Positions 1 through 7,415 of a stretch of 12,192 nt of DNA are shown one piece after another (the first letter of the stretch is position 1; each line of letters starts with the position of its first letter). The stretch covers positions 1-12,192 of the forward strand of contig JAUHWJ010000014.1 of the NCBI GenBank assembly GCA_030424705.1, in the 5' to 3' direction. Both the position numbers and the translations under genes were made by a program. Source of the DNA: Alphaproteobacteria bacterium (GTDB lineage Bacteria > Pseudomonadota > Alphaproteobacteria > Rhodobacterales > Rhodobacteraceae). The notes beneath the pieces are model-generated. The model ran no database searches. It was not told the origin of the DNA and was given only the letters and a program-made list of their open reading frames with translations.

Positions 1-351
<351 letters not shown>

Positions 352-403
352 TCAATGCGGGCCGGAGCGGTTCCGGTCCGCGTGAGTCGGATTCCGGAGA
401 GTA

Positions 404-420
404 TGCACAGTAAATGGGCA
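404..420. promoter_or_regulatory. Possible NtrC-like dyad in the glnB-nnr intergenic region
   Basis: The sequence TGCACA-N5-TGGGCA has the size and near symmetry of the rhizobial NtrC-type site (TGCACC-N5-GGTGCA), matching 5 of 6 and 4 of 6 positions in the half-sites. It lies about 143 bases upstream of the glnB start, a plausible activator position, since glnB is a classical NtrC target. The match is visible in the sequence; the regulator is an inference. No convincing sigma-54 promoter was found downstream of it. Confidence 0.25.
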
Positions 421-430
421 AAATGCCCAT
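414..430. repeat. 17-bp inverted repeat upstream of nnr (operator candidate)
   Basis: ATGGGCA-AAA-TGCCCAT is a perfect dyad with 7-base arms and a 3-base centre. It ends 27 bases before the nnr ATG and overlaps the NtrC-like dyad on its left. It is AT-richer than its surroundings, as expected of a regulatory site between divergent genes. It could be an operator or a small hairpin at the 5' end of the nnr mRNA. There is no run of T after it, so a terminator is less likely. Confidence 0.35.
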
Positions 431-457
431 AGCCTGAGCGAAGGCGGGAGGTTGGAC

Positions 458-2002
458 ATGGAAGTGCTCACCGTTGCGGAGATGCGCGCCATCGAACGCG
501 CGGCCATCGAAAGCGGCGCCGTCAGCGGGCTCGAGCTCATGGAGCGGGCCGGGCGCGGCGTCGTCTCCGCGATCATGGACTGGCGGCCGGACCTCGCGAA
601 GGCGCCGGGCCGCGCCGTCGTCCTCTGCGGGCCGGGGAACAACGGCGGGGACGGGTTCGTCGTCGCAAGGCTGCTGAAGGAGCGGGGCTGGGAGGTCGAG
701 GTCTTCCTCTACGGCGAGGCGGCGAAGCTGCCGCCGGATGCGGCGCAGAATTGCCGGCGGTGGCGGGAGATGGGGGGTGTTGAGCCGCTCTCGCAAGCGG
801 CTGAAACGCAGGTGAGCGAAGCCGATCTCGTGATCGACGCCTTTTTCGGGATCGGTCTCGGCCGCCCGCTGCCGCCGGAGATCGCCTTCATCGCGCGCGC
901 AGCCGTCCAACCCGCCACGGCGGCGGGCGACTCGTCACTCGTCGCAGTTGATATTCCCTCCGGCATTTGCGCAGAGAGCGGACGCGTGATCGGCGAGAGC
1001 GCGTTTCAAGCCGATCTGACGGTGACCTTCGCGCGCGAGAAGATCGGTCATCGGCTTGGCCTCGGCCCGGCCCATTGCGGGCGCGTCGCCGTGGCGGATA
1101 TCGGACTCGGCGATGCGGATATTCGCGCGCTTGCGCCTCTCGTACTGGCGGGGCCGGGCCACGGGCTCGGGAAGGGCGCTGTCGACCACAAGTATTCCCA
1201 CGGTCACGCCCTCGTCCTCGCCGGCGGCGTGGGCAAGGGCGGCGCTGCGCGCCTCGCGGCGCGGGGCGCGCTCAGGACCGGGGCGGGGCTGGTGACGGTC
1301 GGCGCGCCGCCGGCCGCTCTGATCGAGAACGCGGCGCGGCTGGACGCGATCATGCTCAGGCGGATCCGCGACGCGGCGGCGCTCGCGGACGCGCTGGAGG
1401 ACCGGCGGATCAACGCCGTCGTCCTCGGGCCGGGGCTCGGCGCGGGCGAGGAAACGCGAGCGCTCGTCGCCGCGGCGCTGGCAGGCGGCGAGCGGGGCGT
1501 CGTTCTGGATGCGGACGCGCTGACGGCTTTCGCAAGTGAGCCGGAGGCGCTCTTCGTGCTGACTAGGGGGACCAAGACCGTGCTGACGCCGCATATGGGA
1601 GAATTCGGCCGGCTCTTTCCCGACATCCGGGAGCGGCTGGAGGCGCCCGCCACGCGCGGCCCCGCCCTCTCGAAGGTCGACGCCGCGCGGGAGGCGACGG
1701 CGCGCGCGGGCTGCGTCGTGCTGATGAAGGGGCCGGATACGGTGGTGGCGGGGCCTGAGGGCCGCGCCTCCATCGTCTCCGCCGCCTATGAGCGCGCCTG
1801 CCCCTGGCTGGCGACGGCGGGGGCGGGGGACGTGCTGGCGGGGATGATCGGCGGGCTCCTCGCGCGCGGCTTCAGCGCGGCGCAGGCGGCGGAGAGCGCC
1901 GCCTGGCTGCATCAGGAGGCGGCGCGCGACTTCGGGCCCGGCCTCATCGCGGAGGACATTCCGGAACAGCTGCCCGCAATCTTCCGCCGCCTCGGCCTCT
2001 GA
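458..2002 (+). CDS. nnr: Bifunctional NAD(P)H-hydrate epimerase / ADP-dependent NAD(P)H-hydrate dehydratase
   Basis: This cytoplasmic metabolite-repair enzyme converts hydrated NADH and NADPH back to the active cofactors. The N-terminal epimerase domain (YjeF_N, about 1-215) interconverts R- and S-NAD(P)HX. The C-terminal ribokinase-like domain (about 225-514) dehydrates the S form using ADP. Epimerase motifs are CGPGNNGGDG (57-66), DAFFGIGL (127-134) and AVDIPSG (163-169). Dehydratase motifs are KYSHGHALVLAG (245-256), GPGLG (324-328), LDADAL (350-355), TPHMGEFGRLF (377-387), LMKGPDTVV (422-430) and the nucleotide/catalytic loop GAGDVLAGMIGG (455-466). The 514-residue length is typical of the fused enzyme. 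The ATG at 458 is chosen over the TTG at 452 because GGGAGG at 446-451 stands 6 bases before the ATG but directly abuts the TTG. The 3' end converges on ribE. Confidence 0.95.
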   Translation: MEVLTVAEMRAIERAAIESGAVSGLELMERAGRGVVSAIMDWRPDLAKAPGRAVVLCGPGNNGGDGFVVARLLKERGWEVEVFLYGEAAKLPPDAAQNCRRWREMGGVEPLSQAAETQVSEADLVIDAFFGIGLGRPLPPEIAFIARAAVQPATAAGDSSLVAVDIPSGICAESGRVIGESAFQADLTVTFAREKIGHRLGLGPAHCGRVAVADIGLGDADIRALAPLVLAGPGHGLGKGAVDHKYSHGHALVLAGGVGKGGAARLAARGALRTGAGLVTVGAPPAALIENAARLDAIMLRRIRDAAALADALEDRRINAVVLGPGLGAGEETRALVAAALAGGERGVVLDADALTAFASEPEALFVLTRGTKTVLTPHMGEFGRLFPDIRERLEAPATRGPALSKVDAAREATARAGCVVLMKGPDTVVAGPEGRASIVSAAYERACPWLATAGAGDVLAGMIGGLLARGFSAAQAAESAAWLHQEAARDFGPGLIAEDIPEQLPAIFRRLGL

Positions 2003-2016
2003 GCCGCGGCTCAGAG
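1997..2016. terminator. Perfect 20-bp palindrome holding both stop codons (bidirectional terminator candidate)
   Basis: CTCTGAGCCG followed by its exact reverse complement CGGCTCAGAG spans the junction between nnr (+) and ribE (-). Folded, it gives an 8-bp GC-rich stem with a CGCG loop on either transcript. The nnr TGA (2000-2002) and the ribE TGA (2011-2013, opposite strand) lie at mirror positions within it. There is no T-tract on either side, so it would be a non-canonical terminator or an mRNA 3'-end stabilising hairpin. Confidence 0.5.
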
Positions 2017-2619
2017 CCCCTCGGCTTCCTTCAGCCGCGCGACATAGCGGACGAGCACGTCGATCTCGAGATTGACCGTCTGACCGAGCCGCAGCGCGCC
2101 GAAAGTCGTCGCCGCGCGGGTGTGGGGGATGAGGTTGACGCCGAACCGCGCCCCCTCCACCTCGTTCACCGTAAGCGAGGCGCCGTCCATCGTCACCGAG
2201 CCCTTCGCGGCGATGAAGCGGGCGAGCGCGGCCGGCGCCGCGACCGTCACGCGCAGGCTCTCCCCGTCATCGGCGAGGCCGACGATCTCGCCCACCCCGT
2301 CCACATGGCCGGTGACGATATGGCCGCCGAGCTCGTCCCCCACCTTCAGCGCGCGTTCGAGGTTGAGCCGGTCGCCCGCGCCGAGGCCGCCGAGCGTCGT
2401 CTTCGTCAGCGTCTCGTGGCTCACATCGGCGGCGAACCAGCCGCCCCGCTCATGCGCGCCCTTGTCCGTCACCGTCAGGCAGACGCCGGAACAGGCGACG
2501 GAGGCGCCGATGACGAGGCTTTCGGGCCGGTAGTCGCAGGCGATCCGGAGCCGGAGATCGTCCCCCCGCCGCTCCGCCGCCGCAATCTCGCCCACCGAAG
2601 TGATGATGCCTGTGAACAT
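2011..2619 (-). CDS. ribE: Riboflavin synthase (alpha subunit)
   Basis: Riboflavin synthase catalyses the last step of vitamin B2 synthesis, dismutating two 6,7-dimethyl-8-ribityllumazines to riboflavin and a pyrimidinedione, as a homotrimer. The 202 residues form the usual duplicated lumazine-binding barrels. The first (about 1-97) starts with the hallmark MFTGI and contains SGVCLTV (44-50) with Cys47. The second (about 98-190) starts with GGHIVTGHVDG and contains GSVTMDGASLTVNEV (140-154) and NLIPHT (162-167). Upstream in-frame codons exist, but the family invariably begins MFTGI. The ATG at 2619 also has AAGGAA 6 bases before it, which fixes the start. The C-terminus (LEIDVLVRYVARLKEAEGL) is normal. 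No other rib genes are adjacent, so this copy is separated from any ribD/ribBA/ribH operon. It is divergent from the capsule-type gene and convergent with nnr. Confidence 0.97.
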   Translation of the reverse strand: MFTGIITSVGEIAAAERRGDDLRLRIACDYRPESLVIGASVACSGVCLTVTDKGAHERGGWFAADVSHETLTKTTLGGLGAGDRLNLERALKVGDELGGHIVTGHVDGVGEIVGLADDGESLRVTVAAPAALARFIAAKGSVTMDGASLTVNEVEGARFGVNLIPHTRAATTFGALRLGQTVNLEIDVLVRYVARLKEAEGL

Positions 2620-2695
2620 GAAGCTTTCCTTGAAGGTCGGGGGAGGAATAATCACGATGGGCGGCGGCGCCAAGGGCAGTGGGGGAGCGAGGCGG

Positions 2696-4003
2696 ATGAT
2701 CGGGCGCGGGGCGGGGCGGACCTTCCTCTTCCTCCAGGGGCCGCACGGCCCCTTCTTCGCCGCGCTCGCCCGCGCGCTCCGGGCCGAGGGCGCGCAGGTC
2801 CTGAAGGCGGGGCTGAGCCGGGCGGACGAACGGGAATGGGCCGGCGCCGGCCCCTGGCAGCCCTTCACGGGGCGGATGGAGGACTGGCCCGCCTGGCTGG
2901 AAACCCTCGTGGCGGAGCGCGGGGTGACGGATATCGCGCTCTATGGCGACGCCCGCCCGGCCCACCGCGCCGCCGCGGCGCTGGCGGAGGCGCAGGGCCT
3001 GCGGCTCCATGTGTTCGAGGAAGGCTATCTCCGCCCGCATTGGGTGACCTATGAGCGCGGCGGCGCGAACGGGTTTTCCCGCCTGATGGACCTCTCAGTC
3101 GCGGAGATGGCCGCCGCCTCCCGCGCCGCGCCCTATGACGTGGAGCCGGCGCCGCCCGTCTGGGGCGCGGCCTGGCGGCATGCGGCGCTCGGCTTCCGGC
3201 ATCATTTCGACATCCTCTTCCGCAACCGCGCCTATCCGCATTTCCGCCCGCACCGGGAGGCGGGGGCGGCGCGGGAGCTTGGCTTCTACCTTCGCCGCCT
3301 CCTCGTCCTGCCTTTGCTCGGGCCGGAGCGGCGCTGGCGGGAGCGGCGGCTGATGCGCGGCGGGCGGCTCTATCATCTCGTGCTCCTGCAGATGGCGGGC
3401 GATTCCTCGCTCCGCGCGCACGGGCCGTTCGGCTCCGTCCCCGCCTTCATCGACCATGTGCTCGAAGCCTTCGCCGCCGGCGCCCCGCGCGATCATCTGA
3501 TCGTCTTCAAGACCCACCCGTTCGAGGACGGGCGGGAGCGGCTGGAGGCGAAGGCGCGGGAGACGGCGCGGCGCCTCGGGCTCGACGGGCGCATGGTCTT
3601 CCTCCATGGCGGCCGCCTCGGCCCGCTGCTGGACCGGGCGCGCTCCGCCGTCACGGTCAATTCAACCGCCGGGCAGCAGGCGCTCTGGCGCGGCCTGCCG
3701 CTCCACGCCGCGGGGCGCGCCGTCTATTCCAAGCCGGAATTCGTGGACGCGCGCCCGCTCGAAGCCTTCTTCCGCCGCCCCGCGCCGCCGGATGCGGTGG
3801 CCTATCGCGAATACCGCCAGTTCCTCCTGATGAGCTCGCAGCTCCGCGGCTCCTACTACACCGCCGCCGGGCGGCGCGCGGCGGTGGAGGCGGCGATGGC
3901 GAAGATGCTCGATCCGCTCGATCCCTATGACCGGGTCCTTTCCGCCTCGGGCTCCGGAGAGGTCGTGCTCTTCCCTCCGGCCGCGGGCGCGCGGCGCGCC
4001 TGA
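2696..4003 (+). CDS. kpsS: KpsS-like capsular polysaccharide biosynthesis protein
   Basis: KpsS-family proteins (Capsule_synth domain) are cytoplasmic glycosyltransferases. With KpsC, they build the beta-Kdo linker on a lipid anchor that primes capsule export by the ABC pathway. The family signatures are in order: FLFLQGPHGPFF (10-21), EEGYLRPHWVTYERGG (108-123), LQMAGDSSLR (231-240), KTHPFEDG (272-279, with the conserved His-Pro) and VNSTAGQQAL (321-330). Length is 435 residues from ATG 2696, close to the family. That start places the conserved core 8 residues in and has GGAG 8 bases upstream. An alternative ATG at 2657, with GGAGG 10 bases before it, would add 13 Gly/Ala/Arg residues of no recognised function. 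The reading frame stays open up to 2600, but that overlaps ribE. No other kps genes are in view. Confidence 0.85.
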   Translation: MIGRGAGRTFLFLQGPHGPFFAALARALRAEGAQVLKAGLSRADEREWAGAGPWQPFTGRMEDWPAWLETLVAERGVTDIALYGDARPAHRAAAALAEAQGLRLHVFEEGYLRPHWVTYERGGANGFSRLMDLSVAEMAAASRAAPYDVEPAPPVWGAAWRHAALGFRHHFDILFRNRAYPHFRPHREAGAARELGFYLRRLLVLPLLGPERRWRERRLMRGGRLYHLVLLQMAGDSSLRAHGPFGSVPAFIDHVLEAFAAGAPRDHLIVFKTHPFEDGRERLEAKARETARRLGLDGRMVFLHGGRLGPLLDRARSAVTVNSTAGQQALWRGLPLHAAGRAVYSKPEFVDARPLEAFFRRPAPPDAVAYREYRQFLLMSSQLRGSYYTAAGRRAAVEAAMAKMLDPLDPYDRVLSASGSGEVVLFPPAAGARRA

Positions 4004-4015
4004 CGGCCCGGGCCG
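4004..4015. terminator. GC palindrome directly after the kpsS-like stop codon
   Basis: CGGCCC-GGGCCG is a perfect 12-bp palindrome starting one base after the TGA. It could form a short GC hairpin, followed only by ATTGT rather than a real T-tract. It may be a weak terminator or an attenuating hairpin before the small membrane-protein gene. A chance origin in such GC-rich DNA is quite possible. Confidence 0.2.
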
Positions 4016-4069
4016 ATTGTCCGCGCGCCGCCCCCGCGTTAACCTTCGCGCCTCGTCGGAGGGGACCCC

Positions 4070-4369
4070 ATGCGCCGGTTTCTCGCCTATCTCTGCAGCG
4101 CCCTCGCGCTCGGCGCGCTTGCCCGGGATGTCTGGACCGGGCCGATGCAGGGCGCGCCGCTTCTCCTCACCTCCACCGCCGAATTCTGGGCCGCGGCGCA
4201 TCGCGGCAGCCTCGTCGCCTTCGGCGCGGAGATCGAGGCGATGATCTCCACCGCAGCGTGGCAGGAGGTCGTCCTGCCCGCGCTGCTCCTCCCGGCGGTC
4301 GCAGGGTTTGGCGCGCTCGCGCTTCTCTTCTTCCTTCTGGCGCGGATCGGCGGGCGGCGTGCGCGCTGA
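4070..4369 (+). CDS. Small hypothetical membrane protein with two predicted helices
   Basis: This 99-residue protein has a short hydrophobic N-terminal helix (about residues 4-18) preceded by Arg-Arg, which acts as a signal anchor or first membrane segment. A roughly 45-residue loop (about 20-65) contains Trp, Pro and acidic residues. A strong C-terminal hydrophobic helix (about 66-91, VVLPALLLPAVAGFGALALL) is followed by an Arg-rich tail. By the positive-inside rule both ends would be cytoplasmic and the loop periplasmic. The start is well supported: GGAGG at 4058-4062 with a 7-base spacer to the ATG. It resembles a type of uncharacterised roughly 100-residue membrane protein common in Rhodobacterales, but I know no function. 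It overlaps the next gene by 11 bases, implying co-transcription and translational coupling with the acetyltransferase. Confidence 0.8.
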   Translation: MRRFLAYLCSALALGALARDVWTGPMQGAPLLLTSTAEFWAAAHRGSLVAFGAEIEAMISTAAWQEVVLPALLLPAVAGFGALALLFFLLARIGGRRAR

Positions 4370-4838
4370 GCGGGCCATCGCCTTCCGCCGGCTGACGGAG
4401 GTTTCTCTGGCGGAGATCGCCGCGCACATGGCCGATCCGCGGCTGGCGGAGCACATGCCGCTCCTCTCCGGCGCATGGGACGAGGCGCGCGCCGCCGCCT
4501 TCGTTGCAGCGAAGGAGGCGCGCTGGGCGGAGGACGGGCTTGGCCACTGGGCGATCTTCGCCGGCGGCGCCTATGCCGGCTGGGGTGGCTTCCAGAAGGA
4601 GGGGGAGGACTGGGATTTCGGCCTCGTGCTGAAGCCCGGCCTCTTCGGCCTCGGCCCCGCCGTCGCGCGGGAGTCGCTGGCCTTCGCGAGGGCGGACCCG
4701 CGGATCGGCTCCGTCACCTTCCTCCTGCCCCGCTCCCGCACCCGGCTCGGCGCGCTGGCGCGGCTCGGCGCGAGGGCGGAAGGGGAGGTGGAGTACGAGG
4801 GCGTCCCGTTCCGGAAATTCCGGCTCGAAACGCCCTGA
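4359..4838 (+). CDS. GNAT-family N-acetyltransferase
   Basis: A 159-residue GCN5-related acetyltransferase that transfers an acetyl group from acetyl-CoA to an amine on an unknown substrate. The pattern is that of RimJ/RimL-like members: an N-terminal FRRLTEVSLAEIAAHMADPRLAEHMP segment (about 9-34), the strand pair WAIFAGGAYAGWGGFQ (64-79), and then WDFGLVLKPGLFGLGPAV (85-102), where the acetyl-CoA pyrophosphate loop would lie. A C-terminal segment with LLPRSRTRLGALARLGARAEGE follows (122-143). The canonical Q/RxxGxG/A loop is only loosely kept. The likely start is GTG at 4359, inside the end of the previous gene; no strong Shine-Dalgarno precedes it, consistent with coupled re-initiation. 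Upstream in-frame codons would only extend it with sequence antiparallel to nothing conserved. It ends 3 bases from the convergent cobT stop. Confidence 0.8.
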   Translation: MRAERAIAFRRLTEVSLAEIAAHMADPRLAEHMPLLSGAWDEARAAAFVAAKEARWAEDGLGHWAIFAGGAYAGWGGFQKEGEDWDFGLVLKPGLFGLGPAVARESLAFARADPRIGSVTFLLPRSRTRLGALARLGARAEGEVEYEGVPFRKFRLETP

Positions 4839-4841
4839 GCC

Positions 4842-6719
4842 TTACGCCCGGCGCCTTTGCGGCGCGCGCCGCTCCGCCCGCGCGCGGGCTCGCGGGTCCG
4901 ATTCGAAGAGCGCCGCGAGCTGCTCCGTCATCGCCCCCGCGAGCTGCTCCACATCGGTGATGGTGACGGCGCGGGAATAGTAGCGCGTCACGTCATGGCC
5001 GATGCCGATGGCGAGAAGCTCCACCGCCTTCCGCCGCTCGATCATCGCGATCACGTCGCGGAGATGGCGTTCGAGATAGTTGGAGGGGTTCACCGAGAGC
5101 GTGGAATCGTCCACCGGCGCGCCGTCAGAGATCACCATGAGGATGCGCCGCTGCTCGGGGCGGCGTTCGAGCCGGCGATGCGCCCATTCGAGCGCCTCCC
5201 CGTCGATGTTCTCCTTCAGCAGCCCTTCCCGCATCATCAGGCCGAGATTGCGCCGCGCCCGCCGCCAGGGCGCGTCCGCCGCCTTGAAGACGATGTGCCG
5301 GAGGTCGTTGAGCCGGCCGGGCAGGGCGGGGCGGCCCGCCTTCAGCCAGTCCTCCCGCGCCTGCCCGCCCTTCCAGGCGCGCGTGGTGAAGCCGAGGATC
5401 TCCACCTTCACATGGCAGCGCTCCAGCGTCCGCGCCAGCACGTCCGCCGAGATCGCGGCGATGGAGATCGGCCGGCCCCGCATCGAGCCCGAATTGTCGA
5501 TGAGGAGGGAGACGACGGTGTCCTTGAAGTCCGTCTCCTGCTCCATCTTGAAGCTGAGCGGGGTGAGCGGGTTGGTGACGACGCGGGCGAGTCGCCCGGC
5601 GTCCAGCACGCCCTCTTCGAGGTCGAATTCCCAGGAACGGTTCTGCTGCGCCTGAAGCCGGCGCTGGAGCTTGTTCGCCAGCCGCCCGACCGCGCCCTTC
5701 AGCGGGTCGAGCTGCTTGTCGAGATAGGAGCGGAGCCGGTCCAGCTCCTGCTCGTCGCAGAGCTCCTCGGCCCGGATCTCCTCGTCATGGGCGCGGGTGT
5801 AGATGCGGTAATCCCGCGAGGCCTCGCTGTCGGGGAGGGGCGGGGGCTGGTCCGGCGGGGCGCCCTCGTCCTCGGCCGGGGTCTCGTTCTCCTCCCCGTC
5901 CGTCTCCTCGAGTTCCGCCTCGACCTCGGCGCGCTGCGTCTCCGCGCTCTCGGATTCGTCGGGGGCGAAATCCTCCGGCTCCTGCTCGTCGCCGCCTTCC
6001 TCGTCGCCCGAATCGGCCTCGTCCTCCTCGGGCGCGTCTTCGCCTTCCTGCTCGTCGTCCTCCGGCGCGTCCGGGTCGTCGCCGAGCTGGTCGCCATAGC
6101 CCATGTCGGAGATGAGCCGCCGCGCCTGTTTCGCGAAGGCCGTCTGGTCCTCCAGCAGGGTCGCGAGATCGGCGAGCGCCTCGCCGCCTTCGCCCTCCAG
6201 CCGCTCGCGCCAGAGTTCGAGCACGTTGGCGACGCCCGGCGGCGCCTTGCGGCCCGTGGCGGCGCAGCGGAGCGCCATCGCCGCGGCGTCGGCCAGCGGC
6301 GCGTCCGCCACGTCCCTGATATCCCCGAGTCCACGCCGCGCCGCGTCGTCTGAAAGCCGCGCGTCGAGATTGTCCGCGACGCCCGGCATGGCGCGGGCGC
6401 CGAGCGCCTCGCACCGCGCCGTCTCCATCGCCTCGTAGATGCCGCGCGCCACCTCTCCCTGCGGGGCGTAGCGCGCATGGGCGCCCGGATTGTGGAAGCG
6501 GAGCTTCAGCGCCGCCGCATCCCCGGCCCCGCGCGCGAGCATCACCTCCGCCCGCGTCATCCGGCGGGAGACCTGGGGGAGACGCAGCGTGTCGTTCGAC
6601 ATGCCCGGCGGGTCGACGGAGAAGGCGACCGTGAGCTCCGGGTCGTTGGCCATCGCCCGCGTCGCCTCGCCCAGCGCCTTCTTGAACGGGTCCGCCGGGC
6701 TGTCGTTCTTGCCGCTCAT
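4842..6719 (-). CDS. cobT: Cobaltochelatase subunit CobT
   Basis: CobT is the von Willebrand factor A-type subunit of the aerobic ATP-dependent cobaltochelatase CobNST. That enzyme inserts Co2+ into hydrogenobyrinate a,c-diamide during cobalamin synthesis. The protein has 625 residues, the normal length. The N-terminal CobT domain covers about 10-210. A long Asp/Glu-rich linker (about 212-300) is typical of CobT and BchD. The C-terminal VWA domain (about 400-600) has a complete MIDAS motif, DNSGS at 408-412, with Thr445/446 and the ISDGAPVDD segment (530-538). The ATG at 6719 is chosen because the upstream extension is Arg-rich shadow sequence of the neighbouring gene, and because GGGGAGG lies 7 bases before this ATG. 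The start codon shares one base with the racemase-like gene's stop (TGATG), so translation is probably coupled. Confidence 0.96.
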   Translation of the reverse strand: MSGKNDSPADPFKKALGEATRAMANDPELTVAFSVDPPGMSNDTLRLPQVSRRMTRAEVMLARGAGDAAALKLRFHNPGAHARYAPQGEVARGIYEAMETARCEALGARAMPGVADNLDARLSDDAARRGLGDIRDVADAPLADAAAMALRCAATGRKAPPGVANVLELWRERLEGEGGEALADLATLLEDQTAFAKQARRLISDMGYGDQLGDDPDAPEDDEQEGEDAPEEDEADSGDEEGGDEQEPEDFAPDESESAETQRAEVEAELEETDGEENETPAEDEGAPPDQPPPLPDSEASRDYRIYTRAHDEEIRAEELCDEQELDRLRSYLDKQLDPLKGAVGRLANKLQRRLQAQQNRSWEFDLEEGVLDAGRLARVVTNPLTPLSFKMEQETDFKDTVVSLLIDNSGSMRGRPISIAAISADVLARTLERCHVKVEILGFTTRAWKGGQAREDWLKAGRPALPGRLNDLRHIVFKAADAPWRRARRNLGLMMREGLLKENIDGEALEWAHRRLERRPEQRRILMVISDGAPVDDSTLSVNPSNYLERHLRDVIAMIERRKAVELLAIGIGHDVTRYYSRAVTITDVEQLAGAMTEQLAALFESDPRARARAERRAPQRRRA

Positions 6720-7411
6720 CAGGCCGCCTCCCCGCGCGTCAGCGCCGTCTCCCCCGCCGCGATGCGGGCGAGGAGATCGACATGGATGTCGAGCGCGTCG
6801 ATCACGGGGTAGCCCGCGTCGCGCCCGTCGAAGGCGAGGCCGAGATCGGTGCCGGCGAGGACGACGGACTCCGCGCCAGTTGCGATCAGCTTCCGCCCCT
6901 CGGCGAAGAAGAATGCCCGCCGCGCCTCGTCGCATTCACCCGAAATCGCCGTCTCCCGATAGGCGGCGCCGACTGCGCCGATGTCCTCGGGGATCACCGC
7001 CTCCGTCCGCCGCAGCGCCCCGTAGAGCCGGGAGCGCATCACGCCCTCGACCCCGAGAAGCCCGACCCGCCGCAAACCCGCCGCCGCGAAATGATCGTCG
7101 AGCGGCGCGACCGCGGAGACGAGCGGGAGGGAGGAGAGCGCCTGCGTCTCCGCAAGGCAGAAATGCCCGCCGATCGAGGTGATCGCCGCGCACTCCGCCC
7201 CCGCCGCCTTCAGCCGGTCGATCAGCCGCGCATAGATCGCCGCCTGCGCCGGCCGGTCGTCCGCCGCGTTGTTGCGCGCGAGGTCCTGCACCTCGGCATG
7301 GGCGATGGTCAGCTCCAGCCGCTTTCCGCGCGCGGCCATCGCCGCCGTCAGCCGCCGGTAATAGGCGATGGTCGCCGCGACGCCGATTCCGCCGATCAGC
7401 CCGATATGCAT
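6719..7411 (-). CDS. Aspartate/glutamate racemase-family protein lacking both catalytic cysteines
   Basis: The fold family (Asp/Glu/hydantoin racemase) is recognised from [18 protein letters not shown] (1-18, against the usual MKxIGIIGGxGPxAT), the NN-ADDRP segment (47-53) and the C-terminal [11 protein letters not shown] (201-211). Length is 230 residues, normal for the family. True racemases use two cysteines, in CNTxH-like and GCTE-like motifs. Here these read SIGGH (79-83) and AGTDL (186-190), so both cysteines appear replaced, leaving His83 and a nearby Cys85. Canonical cofactor-free racemisation is therefore doubtful; a lyase, isomerase or non-catalytic role is possible. The ATG at 7411 has GAGG just upstream, inside the end of cobS. 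It sits between cobS (4-base gap) and cobT (1-base overlap), so it is part of that operon. From memory, similar sequences occur in other Rhodobacterales. Confidence 0.85.
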   Translation of the reverse strand: MHIGLIGGIGVAATIAYYRRLTAAMAARGKRLELTIAHAEVQDLARNNAADDRPAQAAIYARLIDRLKAAGAECAAITSIGGHFCLAETQALSSLPLVSAVAPLDDHFAAAGLRRVGLLGVEGVMRSRLYGALRRTEAVIPEDIGAVGAAYRETAISGECDEARRAFFFAEGRKLIATGAESVVLAGTDLGLAFDGRDAGYPVIDALDIHVDLLARIAAGETALTRGEAA

Positions 7412-7415
7412 GGCC

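Noticed and set aside
935..1912. 325-codon minus-strand open frame inside nnr
   Set aside because: It is antisense to the conserved Nnr domains, with composition typical of a shadow frame (Arg, Ala, Gly runs) and no family resemblance.
4851..4865. GCGCC-TTTGC-GGCGC mini-hairpin near the GNAT/cobT junction
   Set aside because: Only a 5-bp stem, lying inside the cobT coding end and without a T-tract. Such short GC dyads are frequent by chance in this sequence.
5818..6085. Low-complexity stretch in cobT that could be mistaken for a repeat array
   Set aside because: It encodes the Asp/Glu-rich linker that CobT and its relatives normally have. The units are irregular and there are no equal spacers, so it is neither a CRISPR array nor a tandem repeat of note.
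4857..6353. 498-codon plus-strand open frame opposite cobT
   Set aside because: The opposite strand encodes a full CobT with a MIDAS motif. The plus-strand translation is a Leu/Arg/Val-rich mirror of the acidic linker and VWA domain.
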